Part shown: positions 10,663 through 20,100 of the stretch, in pieces
How positions within the stretch are numbered: the stretch's first letter is position 1
Layout of the letters: every line of letters starts with the position of its first letter
DNA from: Erodium maritimum
Taxonomy: Eukaryota > Streptophyta > Magnoliopsida > Geraniales > Geraniaceae
Length of the DNA: 64,000 nt
Reading direction: 5' to 3'
Assembly (NCBI GenBank): GCA_963921825.1
Contig: OY997593.1
Location: 69,362,039 to 69,426,038, forward strand
Translations under genes and position numbers: made by a program
The notes under the pieces: model-generated
The model's database searches: none
Told to the model about the DNA's origin: nothing
What the model saw: only the letters and a program-made list of their open reading frames with translations

Positions 10663-12114
10663 CTAGTTCATCGGAACAAAATCCACCTTGATATCAAGGA
10701 AACGTGTTTGCGTACCGGTGTAGATGCCATCGTCCATTTTGGAATCGGAAACACTGTTATCATAGAGCGTGATGGCCTGGTTGTACGAGAACGGGACGTC
10801 CCACAACCTCTTTTCCCCCATTGCTCGCACTATTGCCTTAGTCCTCGCGGGTACGATTACCTTCCTTATTACATGTGTCGGAGGTTGTGACTCCGTCTCT
10901 TCGACCCCCCAAACGACGTTACCTGTGATCGACCCCGTGATCACTATTTGTCCATTCACCTCGTCTGGGACGGGACTCGCAACGGCAGCGGCGGTGACCC
11001 CAACCTTTAACGACCCGTTGGCCGTGGAACTCCAGGCACGCGTCGAAGATTCGGATACATAGGATAACGTCACGGTGGTTTCAACGTCAAGGTCGGTGTC
11101 ATTGATGACTTCACCGACGCCCAACACGAGGGGCTTTGGAACGGTGACCCTGGCGTCGGAGACGCGTATGTCTGAGGCGTCCAGGGTGACACTCCAGGAA
11201 GTGGCACGGTCCACGACCTCAAGCTGAGACAATGTAGTGATCGTTGCGTCCGCGGCACTGAGGACAGGTACCCCATCGGCGAAGGGTGTTACAGGGATGT
11301 CAATGCTCTTGCAGTAATCGTTGTTCCCCAAACTCTTCAGCGCGTACACGTTTTCTTTGCTTGGAATTGGAGTCGGAGCAAAGAGGATGTTTGGATCGGT
11401 GACGTCGTTGTCTTGTGTATCGGCCAAAACAAAGCTACTAGTAGTCCGAGTCCAGAACCTGTCGTAGTGTTGGGACTTGATTGAGATGTTTCCGGCGCCA
11501 GAAATGAAGACCTCTTGTCCCACGGTCGGATCAGCGAGATCGTCCGCTACGAACCGGAGATACTTGAGCTCGTTCAGGGGACGAGCAGAAAGGTATTTAC
11601 CTTGGTCGCTACCCTTGACGGCGATGTTCTGGGGGAAAATCACGAGCGAGCTCCAGTCAATAACGGTGCAGACATCGTGCAAAGCTTGACCGGGAGAGGC
11701 CGAGGCAAGATAGGTGCACGTGTCTCTGTAGGTGCCGGGTTTGTTCATCAAGGCAACATGCTTGTTAACGTTGGCGTGCATGAAGCGCACGGCTGTGGGA
11801 TCACCGCCCACGTACGTTGGCCGGAACAAAGTGCACGACAGCTTGGTCTGGTCCTCCTCCGGTTCGTTGGCGGCGGCCAGAAGCCAGTTTTCGAGGTCGG
11901 TGGATGGGACCCAATACTTGTTGTTGTAGCAGCTCCGGAGATGGACGAGGGTCTGGTCGGCTTCGGACACCAGGACCTCGAACTTTGTGTAGGGACTCAC
12001 AACGTCGTGTCCTGAGAATTGGAGAAAGCCATGCAAGCCTCCTTCTTGGTGCACGAACTGCAAGTACTTGTGGTTGTATTTGGACTGAAGAGCCACGTAC
12101 TTCGGTAATGCCAT
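10663..12114 (-). CDS. Amaranthin-like lectin fused to an aerolysin-type C-terminal domain
   Basis: An intact intronless frame of 483 aa. Residues about 1-150 and 155-300 are two agglutinin (amaranthin-type, beta-trefoil) domains; the first opens ALQSKYNHKYLQF and contains the family's YNNKYWV repeat, the second has GKYLSARP and YLRF. Residues about 310-483 are rich in Thr/Ser/Val strands and resemble the aerolysin/natterin-like beta-pore module found behind such lectins in several plants. There is no signal peptide, consistent with a nucleocytoplasmic, stress-inducible lectin that binds GalNAc-type glycans. Plant homologues are linked to insect feeding and abiotic stress. The ATG at 12114 is preceded by a TATA box 72 bp upstream. 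No break or missing domain is seen. Glycan specificity and pore activity are inferred from family only. Confidence 0.88.
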   Translation of the reverse strand: MALPKYVALQSKYNHKYLQFVHQEGGLHGFLQFSGHDVVSPYTKFEVLVSEADQTLVHLRSCYNNKYWVPSTDLENWLLAAANEPEEDQTKLSCTLFRPTYVGGDPTAVRFMHANVNKHVALMNKPGTYRDTCTYLASASPGQALHDVCTVIDWSSLVIFPQNIAVKGSDQGKYLSARPLNELKYLRFVADDLADPTVGQEVFISGAGNISIKSQHYDRFWTRTTSSFVLADTQDNDVTDPNILFAPTPIPSKENVYALKSLGNNDYCKSIDIPVTPFADGVPVLSAADATITTLSQLEVVDRATSWSVTLDASDIRVSDARVTVPKPLVLGVGEVINDTDLDVETTVTLSYVSESSTRAWSSTANGSLKVGVTAAAVASPVPDEVNGQIVITGSITGNVVWGVEETESQPPTHVIRKVIVPARTKAIVRAMGEKRLWDVPFSYNQAITLYDNSVSDSKMDDGIYTGTQTRFLDIKVDFVPMN

Positions 12115-12185
12115 TCTAAATATTATTACTTTTCTTTCTTTCTCTCTTCTTCTGCTCTGTGCTTTCCTGGCTCGTCTTGCAAAGG

Positions 12186-12193
12186 TATTTATA
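12186..12193 (-). promoter_or_regulatory. TATA box of the lectin gene
   Basis: The minus strand reads TATAAATA, 72 bp upstream of the ATG, a standard plant spacing giving a leader of roughly 40 nt. Between it and the ATG the minus strand is AG-rich (the plus strand is a TTTCTT-rich run), as is usual in plant leaders. Confidence 0.65.
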
Positions 12194-12365
12194 GGGACTC
12201 CATAGTAATATTTTTATTTCCACGTTTTTTACACCACATTTTTTTTTATCCCTTTGTCGCGTTTTTCTCTTGTCCATTTACTACGTCCATATCCTCGGCA
12301 TGCCGGCCGGGAATATACTTTGGAGTTTGGATGCTTTATTTTCACCAGCATCTTATTATGATCTT

Positions 12366-13360
12366 ATCTTGTTTAGCACTTAATTAATTTGGTTGCATAC
12401 CATTTAGTATTGTAATGTTTACCATGTGATCCATTACTATATTACATCTACCCTTTCCAAGATGACCGTATTACTAGGACTACTAATTATGCTCAAATGG
12501 AATATGGACAACTGCTCGAATTAAGATGCTTGTTTTTTTTTTTTGAAAGAGGATTCATTAATAACTTAACAAACCTTACAAATCAAATACATATCAAACC
12601 AAACATGTGTTATATTCATCGATCGCTTTTGTGACTCCAAGAGACGACCACTGAGATGAATATCTCTCGAGATGGATGACGCAACGCTAAGATAACAACT
12701 ACTAGCAGATCGGTCTTCCTTATCAACTCTCCAGAGAGATCCGCCGATAAAAAGTCCCGACCCGGACACGCCACCAGAGGCAGCAGCCACACCTACCGGA
12801 TATATGAGAATTCAGCAAGAAGGACAAACAAAAACCTAATAAACATAATACAAGACAAACAACAAAATAACCAACGACGACAAAGGAACTACCTACGACC
12901 GGCCTCCGATGTCTGGGCTCGGGATTGGGGTGAGGTGGACGACGACGACGGGTGCAGATCTGATCCACTAGGGATTGGTGCACGGGACTGGTCCGGTAAA
13001 CACGAATAGCATGAGCATATCTGAACGGCTCCAACTGTGGCGTTCCGACGGAAGCTGGGTGAAGATCTGACCGTCTTCCCAGAAGAAGAGCGTGGGGAAG
13101 AGGCTCGTTCGGAGGTAGTTGGGTCGTGTTCGTTGGCATCTGACTCCAGAGGGGAACTGTTTTCTATCTACCTTCGTCGTCGCCGGTGAAAAAGGGCAGG
13201 TGGGCGGTGGCCGACAGATCTGTAGGTTGTGGCAACAGATCTGACCGTCGTGGGGTATAGAGCTGGCCGGATGGTGGCGGATCTGGTCGTGTGGGGATGG
13301 AGGGAGTTGAAACTGGCCGTGGGATCGGGTATTTGGCACAAACGGCGGAGGGTGGGTTTT
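12366..13360. repeat. Segmental duplication, copy A (uninterrupted), with LINE-like minus-strand relic
   Basis: This stretch recurs in the same orientation as 17799-18088 joined to 20101-20812, sharing landmarks such as GTTTAGCACTTAATTAATTT, ATTCATCGATCGCTTTTGTG and GATGAATA. From about 12533 it begins with a T-run, and the minus strand reads as a degenerate LINE-type segment (AACAAAAACCTAATAAACAT region, then GC-rich GATCTG-containing DNA). Because about 170 bp left of the T-run are also shared, the duplication is larger than the LINE relic itself. Copy A keeps the pre-insertion target of the CACTA element of copy B at 12660-12662 (ATA). Similarity stops near 13360. Confidence 0.8.
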
Positions 13361-14029
13361 CTAGAGTGTAAAGACCGGAAAATTTTATTATTTAAATTAT
13401 TAAATATTAACGTCGAGGTTGGGAACGAGTTTGATTTTTGAATCGAAATCAAAAAAAAAATATTAGAGCTGGACCAGGTCAGGCCAGCCCTTTGGGCCGA
13501 GCCAGTTAAGGCCCAGATCGTGTTGGGTCTCGAGGTAGGGTTGGAGATGAACCAACTCGCAGCGAAAAATCAAGGAAAACCAAGAGACGATTAAAACCAT
13601 GAAACAACTAACAAATAATGGATTCACAAGAGAACAATTCAGCATTATTGCAGGGATGTTGTATGTAAGACTGACGGTAAGGCTGAAAATATTAATATAA
13701 TATTCTAACAGTCAGTCTTACCACAATTTAATGACCGTTAGCGTTGTGGATGTTCTAAACTTTTATAATACTACCATCCTGAGATGTTGAGCCATCAACA
13801 ATCGTCACTCATACACGTACTCTTCAGTTATGCGCAAGACAGCAAGATAAAGAAAGCTGACTCAATAACGGCTTGCGAGGTGGACCACTGAACACAAGAC
13901 CAATCCTATCTTTACCTAACACCGACTCATTAAATTAAACGCATCGTTTGGAACTCTTCTTTATTTGAACTCAAAAAGATAGCTTGTAGGTGAAGGCATC
14001 ATAACTATACCTGCCCCTTGCATCAAGCT
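13361..14029. other. No supportable gene
   Basis: Low-complexity AT-rich DNA with a short near-palindromic patch around 13655-13760 (GTAAGACTGACGGTAAGGCTG against CAGTCAGTCTTACC), which may be a small degenerate MITE. No coding motif. Confidence 0.3.
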
Positions 14030-14383
14030 TGACCTAAAGTCTGTTGTCGAGCAAACCAATCCGAAAAATTGGCTCTGATGAAACTTGCATGTTCCCAGGT
14101 GGCGTCCTCAGCCAGAGTTCTATCCCACTTAAGCAGAAATTGCACCTCTTGTCCAGAAGGTGAGTTGGGTAGAGCTTTAGATGACCGTCAACACTGTGTC
14201 TGGTAAAATTGGAGCATACGGTTCGTATGACTCGATTGGCATTTCAAAAGAGAAACATGAGATACTGGATGGATGAAGGAGCCCTCCAGGGTCCTCAATT
14301 TGTAGGCATCATAGCCTTTTTTTCTCAATCACCTGGAATGGTTCATAGAATCGTACAACTATTTCCATCTTTTTCCTGAGTTG
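14030..14383 (-). pseudogene. Ty3/Gypsy integrase C-terminus with chromodomain-like tail (fragment)
   Basis: Read on the minus strand, this gives the end of a plant chromovirus integrase: FYEPFQVIEKKG and KLRTLEGSFIHPVSHVSLLK (the conserved region that follows the zinc-binding and core domains), then a chromodomain-like LLKWDR...LAEDATWE (the diagnostic EDATWE motif) and FIRANF. The frame is interrupted and there is no core DDE domain here. A TRIM element abuts it at 14384. It is a dead fragment of a chromodomain-bearing Gypsy element. Confidence 0.7.
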
Positions 14384-14699
14384 TGTTAGAAATAATTGAG
14401 CCTTAAATTATCAGCTTGAGTTTTTAGTTGAGTTGCTCCTTTAATATGGTATCAAGCTTGGTACCTTACAGACAGGGGTTCTAACCTCACTATCTACAAA
14501 AATACTAATTTATTCTCAATTTATCAAATATTTTCCTTGATAGGTCAACCCTTATCTTTTTTTAATGAGCTCATCTCCTCTTTTAAATATCTAAATTCAA
14601 ACTCGGTAACAGATTTGTTCGTGAGGACGCATACTAGAATATGATTATAATTTGCCCTTCAACTATTAATTTGAGCTTTTAGTTGAGTTGGTCTTTTAC
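14384..14699 (+). mobile_element. TRIM retrotransposon, degenerate copy 2
   Basis: Two short terminal direct repeats (14384-14446 and about 14633-14699) start TGTTAGAA or the equivalent TACTAGAA, and both contain TTTTAGTTGAGTTG. The first is followed at once by TGGTATCAAGCT, a one-base variant of the initiator-Met tRNA primer-binding site TGGTATCAGAGC. The internal 190 bp matches the intact copy at 19240-19568. No target-site duplication survives. Confidence 0.75.
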
Positions 14700-14711
14700 T
14701 CGGGATGATCC

Positions 14712-14800
14712 ATGGATTACGCCCCATCAGTGGGTAGATGTGGTGGTTTAATAACAACATGGCAAGACAGTAAATTCAAAATGGAAGGCAGCAAGAAAGA
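14712..14800 (+). pseudogene. Possible LINE endonuclease fragment
   Basis: A short frame contains GRCGGLITTWQDSKFK, which resembles the GRSGGL..W segment of plant LINE apurinic endonucleases. It is the only such motif here and the similarity is brief. Confidence 0.25.
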
Positions 14801-15083
14801 CATCGCATGTCATGTTCTTGTGGGAAACTCTATGTCTCGTCAATATCTACGTTCTTGTCGTTTTTCTCAATTCGACACCGCCGTTATTTTTCAGTCAAAA
14901 CCCGTTAAAGACCATAATACCTATTAATAGTCAAATTTTCAAAACCATGTCAAAGTTTTTTCAATGATGTTGGAAACTCTTATCTTGCAATAGAAAGAGG
15001 ACCTTAAGAGGGATGCCTCGACGAGTCGTCAATGCCATAGGTGGGAGAGAATGTCAGTTTCTAGATGCCTAATTATAGTATTT

Positions 15084-15314
15084 TTAATTTTTTGGGCTAA
15101 CTATGGAGTGAGATGTGCTAGGCGCACGGTTTTGGACCATTTCGACCTTGGCAAGCGAAAGTTGTTCTGTCACCTCTTTTACGTGGTGAGCTGCTTCAAC
15201 TGCTGGGGGCATAACATACGACTTATTTGGAACCTGCCCTCTTACCAAAGATGTATAGCTGCTCATGGCACAACCAAAGAATAATGTGGAGAATTGCTTA
15301 ACTGTGCTAGACAT
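15084..15314 (-). pseudogene. Possible Ty3/Gypsy integrase linker fragment
   Basis: The minus-strand frame contains VPNKSYVMPPAVEAA...QLSLAKVEMVQ. This resembles the segment of Gypsy polyproteins between the integrase core and its C-terminus (a Pro-rich start, then a helix carrying A-x-x-x-M). It lies upstream, on the same strand, of the chromodomain fragment at 14030-14383, consistent with one broken element separated by later insertions. Confidence 0.3.
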
Positions 15315-15484
15315 TGGCCAGCATATAATAAGTACTTAGATCTTGGCACAAGTTGGTTGATCCATCCATACATGATTAAGTTGGAGTTGTCAAGCATGTA
15401 TTAGTCAATTTCAAGAAGCACCTTACAAGCAACTGAAACATACAATTGATAGGTTTGCTAGACCTTTCTCTCATGTGCTTTATG

Positions 15485-15755
15485 GTGGAAAAATACAGGT
15501 ATGAGATCTCCTTTTCTTTTTTATTTGTTGCTTCTTCTTTTCGGGTGTTGTTTATATCCCCTCTTGTTGTTGCAGTTGTGTTGTTCTGTTGCCTTGTGTA
15601 AGGTTGTTCTGGTTTGGTTGTACTTGTTTATCCCTCATTGTGTTGAGCTGTTAGGTTGAGGTTCTAATTGTGAACCGTCATTTGGTTGTTCATCTCACGC
15701 TGCTCTTTTTTTCAAAGAACAGATTTATAATATGTCTTGCTGATAAAAAAAAAGA
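15485..15755 (+). mobile_element. LINE 3' end relic
   Basis: A T/G-rich stretch ends in CTTGCTGATAAAAAAAAA, the usual 3' signature of plant LINEs (TTGCTGAT plus A-run). There is no coding sequence. Confidence 0.4.
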
Positions 15756-16201
15756 GTTGTTAAGCTCTCATTCGTTCCTTAGCATGAAGAAACTGCTGGG
15801 CAACTATAAATAGATGGGCTCGTACATAATTGTAGTAACTCAGAATTTTTGTATACTTTCTCTTTCTCACACTTGAAAATATACTAACTATTTTCATGCA
15901 ATCCATATCTCTTGAATCATGGTGTTTGTGAATCTTGATTGATCTTGAACCTCCCTTGAGATAGGGAAAACAAGGTTAGCTTGGGACAGATTTGACAAAG
16001 TTGGCTAAGTTCAAGTAGGGGCATTCACGTCATGGCAATAGTACATAATCTGATGTTGTTAAAGTATAAAGCTGATATTATCAAGGTACAAGAAAATGCA
16101 GACAAAGTTATCAATACATAACCCTAATTAAGAGCAATGTAAGTCATTAAGAAGAAACAAATCCATACCCATCACCTATGATTTCACTTTATTCATGATC
16201 T
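15756..16201. other. Intergenic; TATA-like site without an evident gene
   Basis: AACTATAAATAGATGG at about 15804 looks like a TATA box on the plus strand, followed by a pyrimidine-rich stretch (TTTCTCTTTCTC). That is reminiscent of an LTR promoter, but no coding sequence follows and no second LTR was found. Confidence 0.25.
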
Positions 16202-17312
16202 TCATGGTAAAACGAAACTCTCATGGTAAAAGCACACATAGTGGAGATATTTAACTGGGAGAAGAGCCTTAGATTCCCTGCTCTTAGGGTTGTACAAAGC
16301 CAAGACAGCCTTATCATCTGAGTTCCGTGTAAGCAGTTCACCATTTCCCGAAAAGCCAAAAAAAACCCACCGAAGTTGCTTATATGGCATGTCAATACGG
16401 TACAATTTAGTCCAAGATTCAGTCACATCGTACTCTTTCATCGACCAAACCGAACAACCTTGATGAGCATCACCTAGCAGATGCCTCAACGCTGCAACGG
16501 ACAACAATCCGTTGATCAACGAAACATTGGAGTTACATACGTCGTAGCGCCAATCAACCTCCTTGAAATCTGCATCACATGGCATCTCCATTTCGCGGAA
16601 AGCCTCGATGGACAAATCGAAGGACAACAATATACAATCGTTGTGAAGATCATATCCAATCCAATGGAGACGGCCGTGGAGATAAAGAGATGAACGAGAC
16701 TTCTCAACAAAGGAATAGGATGGTAGAGTAGGATTAGGAGGGATCAGCCTCCTCCAAACACTCTTCCTCAAATCAAAAATCTGACAGTCTAAATCGTCAT
16801 TGTATCCAGAGGGGTGAACTCTCAGAACCTTGTAATCACTGGCAATGGAGTCGAACCCGAACCCGTAAAGACAATCACTTTCCCTCTCAGGAGGAGGTGA
16901 AAAGTGAGATGGGAGCTTAACTATTTTTTGAATGCTAGGGTTCCAAAATCAGGAAACTTACAATATACTTGGACTCACGGTTGCCTTGCCGCAAACAAAT
17001 CAAGCCGTCACAGGAGCCGACGATATTACCGCCCATACCGTCACTAAAACCGGCCATAACGTGGTGTTCCAAAGCATGGGACTCCACGAACGACTCGTCG
17101 TGACAGCTAAACTTATACTGATGGTTTACGCCGTCGTAACGGCTAACGAGCACACGCTTTTGTCCGGTGTGATGGGAGATGAAATTGGGGCCGGAGATGA
17201 GAGAGTGCCATGTTTTGCAGACGGATCTGAACCGTAGAATAGACTTCACCGGTAGTTTTGTGAGTATCTGATACCAGATCTCGGGAGGAAGAAAAAGATG
17301 GGTCCCTGACAT
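16202..17312 (-). pseudogene. F-box/FBA-type protein gene with a frameshift
   Basis: From the ATG at 17312 (the frame is open slightly further upstream but lacks ATG) the product has an N-terminal F-box: LPPEIWYQILTKLPVKSI, then RSVCKTWHSLI. The start of an F-box-associated beta-propeller region follows (GSCDGLICL). That frame stops after FLILEP at about 16935. One base of shift near 16945-16955 restores the expected WNPSIQKIVKLP motif, and that frame then stays open to 16202 through LSFDL, EYDVTESW and LYNPKSRESKAL. Intact, such proteins are substrate receptors of SCF ubiquitin ligases. The gene looks recently broken, or the shift is an assembly error; the rest is well preserved. A TATA box lies upstream at 17392-17399. 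Confidence 0.8.
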
Positions 17313-17391
17313 ATTTTGCTTCACAACTATGCGTCTTCGTCCTTTACACTGATGATGAATATTTGTATTATATTTTCCAAATTAAATAACT

Positions 17392-17399
17392 TATTTATA
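17392..17399 (-). promoter_or_regulatory. TATA box of the F-box gene
   Basis: The minus strand reads GTATAAATAAG around this site, about 80 bp upstream of the ATG at 17312, a normal plant spacing. It supports the view that the frameshifted F-box locus still has a promoter. Confidence 0.5.
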
Positions 17400-17798
17400 C
17401 TATTGCTTGCCCATCACTTCACGCGGAGATACGGAGGAACTCCAAAACAAATTAGGTAATATTTCTCCTAATTTCAAGAGGTGCGTTGTTGTAGCTTCTC
17501 CTTTTACTCACTTTTGGAAAATGGAGAGTCGATACAAAATCTCGATGTACAGAGCTAAAGGGCCAACCCAGAAAAAAGGACTATAAGTCCAAAGCAGGCA
17601 CAATTATGCTCCCCTTTCTCACCTTCATTTCTGAACTCCTTTTCCTCTATGAGAACTACTGTAGAATAGAAATATTAGGTAAGGGATTTGAGAAAAGATT
17701 AGGCCTGTTTGTTAAGGATGGAGGGGTTGGTCATAAGGTTAAAAAAGTATGTACTGCTTCGGTCATGTTGTCGTCGCTATACTTGGCAAGACTAGACC

Positions 17799-18088
17799 TT
17801 GTTTAGCACTTAATTAATTTGGTTGCATACCATTTAGTATTGTAATGTTTACCATGTGATCCATTACAATATTACTTCTACCCTTCCAAGATGACCGTAT
17901 TACTAGGACTATTAATTATGCTCAAATGGAATATGGACAACTGCTCTAATTAAGATGCTTGTTTTTTTTTAAAGAGGGATTCATTAATAACTTAACAAAC
18001 CTTACAAACCAAATACATATCAAACCAAACATGCGTTATATTCATCGATCGCTTTTGTGACTCTAAGAGACGACCAGTGAGATGAATA
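17799..18088. repeat. Segmental duplication, copy B, left part
   Basis: Direct-orientation copy of 12366-12662, nearly identical base for base apart from small indels in the T-run. It ends in GATGAATA, where the CACTA element has inserted; the copy resumes at 20101. Confidence 0.85.
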
Positions 18089-18360
18089 CACTACTGTTGA
18101 TAACTACTTAACTGACGGATTGGATCCGTCGCCTAAGTTAACATATATGTCGGCTAGGTTCTTGGCTGACGGATGTATCCGTCGACCAAGATCAGTCGGC
18201 CAAGTCCCGTCGGCCAAGATTTTGACCAACGGATCAAGATATCCGTCGCCTAAGTTGTAACTTGGCTGACGGATACAATCTGATGGATCCGTCACCCAAG
18301 TTGTAGCTTGGCTGGCGGATACAATTTGATGCATCCGTCACCCAAGTTTAATATCAGAAT

Positions 18361-18557
18361 AAAAAAAAATGTGCCTAGGCCCCGACCCGTTCTGGAGCCC
18401 ATTCCCGCCGGACCCGACCACGTCCTGGAACCCCGACCCACGTTGAACCCCCGACAACCCAAGCCCGATTGCTCACGAGGAGTAGATGGCACTTATGTGC
18501 CTTGCGTGACTCGAACCCAAGACCTCATGGTCAAAGTGGTAAGCCTTTACCAACTCA
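18361..18557 (-). mobile_element. Au-SINE-like element (tRNA-derived SINE with T-tail)
   Basis: Read on the minus strand, the element opens ACCTGAGTTGGTAAAGGC (pol III A-box-like) and then GGTTCGAGTC (B-box). A GC-rich body follows with GGGTTGTCGGGGG, GTGGGTCGGGG and GGGTCGGGGCCTAGGCACA, and it ends in a run of T. A tRNA-like head, a short body and a poly(T) end are the marks of the plant Au SINE family. It sits inside the CACTA element, so it inserted afterwards or was carried along. I could not identify matching flanking duplications. Confidence 0.6.
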
Positions 18558-18984
18558 GGTGTTGAACATTTGTGATGTATGGTTGTTTAGAAAATATATA
18601 TACAATTTTGAAGTTTCTCTTTAGTTTCTTTTGTTTTAATTCTTATATATATATCACTACTTATTGCATAAATGGCTTGGCATAATTAAATTAAATGAAG
18701 AGTTTTTGTGACTTTTGGTATGAACGTAGCTACTGTCTACTAATTATTTATTGCAAGTTAATTTTATCTTTAGTTTGTATTTATATAATACTGAGACAAG
18801 GATACACAAATTTATCAATGGCGGGTTTCGTTTCGATGAATACTCAACAACGACTAAATCCAATTCCACCAATATCTTAAATATGGTGACACTCATTTCA
18901 GCAGCGTCGGGAATGAAGCTTTCCCTTGTAGTGACACATCCCTCGCCTCTCTCACCCATTTCTTAATTATTTATGGTGCACTTA

Positions 18985-18987
<3 letters not shown>

Positions 18988-19026
<39 letters not shown>
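18988..19026. repeat. (AT)n microsatellite
   Basis: About 19 uninterrupted AT dinucleotides within the CACTA element, flanked by TTAATTA. Confidence 0.95.
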
Positions 19027-19030
<4 letters not shown>

Positions 19031-19239
19031 TAGCTTAGTGTCGTCCTAAAATAATTAATGAATGCAAGTAATTACTAAAAAATTGTTTAATCCGTGGGAG
19101 TAACGTGTGATAATAAGATCAAAACAGTAAGATATACATCAAGGGTAAAGATACAAAATTTATTAAATATGAGTAACGTTGCATCGTAAATTAAGTAATC
19201 AAAACCGTCTATGTGGTACATAATGTTGTACATACTATG

Positions 19240-19568
19240 TATTAGAGAACCAACTCAACTAAAAGCTTAAACTGATAGTTGAAGGCCCAATTATATTAAT
19301 ATTCTAACACGCGCCCTCACGGACAAGCCCGTTTACGGGTTTGGAGGTGAATTATTTAGAAGAGAGAGATGAGCCCATTGAGAAGAATGATAAGGGCTAG
19401 CCCATTTTGGGCAAATTTGATAAATAGAGAATAAATTAGAATTTTTGTAGAGAGTGGGGTTTGAACCCGGGTCCGTGAGGTGCCAAGCTCTGATACCATA
19501 TTAGAGAACCAACTCAACTAAAAGCTTAAGCTAATAGTTGAAGGCCCAATTATATTAATATTCTAACA
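19240..19568 (-). mobile_element. TRIM retrotransposon, complete copy (70-bp LTRs, exact 5-bp TSD)
   Basis: Two 70-bp direct terminal repeats (19240-19309 and 19499-19568) differ at only a few bases and run TGTTAGAATATTAATATAAT... on the minus strand. The 5-bp duplication CTATG lies on both sides (19235-19239, 19569-19573). Next to the upstream LTR, at 19487-19498, is a perfect initiator-Met tRNA primer-binding site (TGGTATCAGAGC on the minus strand). The element is 329 bp long and cannot code for protein. Degenerate relatives lie at 14384-14699 and in intron 2 of psbR. Confidence 0.93.
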
Positions 19569-20100
19569 CTATGCATATGCAAAATAGGAATCATCTGACG
19601 GTAGTAGGTGCTCGATCGAGGTGGTCAACAAGTTGGAGAAAAATTGATCAACACTCTTGGGCAACAGATGTATAAGACTTGGGTGACGGATGTAGATCCA
19701 TTGCCAAAGTTCGCTCACTTGGCCGACGAATGCAACATGCGTCGGTAAAGTTCGCTCACTTGGCTGACGGATACGCATTACTTTAGCCACAGATATGTTA
19801 TCCGTTAGGCAAGTACTCACTTTCCTGACGGATGCAACATGTGTGGGTAAAGTTCTCTCACTTGGCTGACGGATGCAACATGTGTGGCTAAAGTTCGCTC
19901 ACTTGGTTGACGGATACGCATTACTTTAGCCACTGATATTTTATCCGTCAGCCAAGTGACAACTTGGCCGACGGATGCAGCATCTGTGGCCAAAGTTTTT
20001 CACTTGGCTGACGGATGTCTGGATCCGTGGCTAGAGTTCCAAAACTTGGCTGACGGATCCATTTTATCCGTCAGCCAAGTGGATTTCTGCAGTAGTGATA

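Larger units (their letters stand above)
18089..20097. mobile_element. CACTA (En/Spm) transposon, non-autonomous, with exact TSD
   Basis: The ends are CACTACTG and CAGTAGTG, perfect 8-bp terminal inverted repeats of the CACTA class, flanked by the 3-bp duplication ATA (18086-18088 and 20098-20100). Both subterminal regions are packed with direct and inverted copies of a motif of the form CTTGGCTGACGGATNNATCCGTC, the arrangement bound by TnpA-like proteins. The element is 2,009 bp, has no transposase frame, and contains a SINE (about 18361-18557), an AT microsatellite and a TRIM (19240-19568). Copy A of the surrounding duplication shows the empty site GATGAATA-TCTCTCGAG, which independently proves the insertion. 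Confidence 0.93.

Noticed and set aside
18492-18556. A tRNA gene on the minus strand
   Set aside because: A- and B-box-like words are present, but no proper cloverleaf or anticodon arm could be drawn, and the sequence continues as a SINE body with a T-tail.
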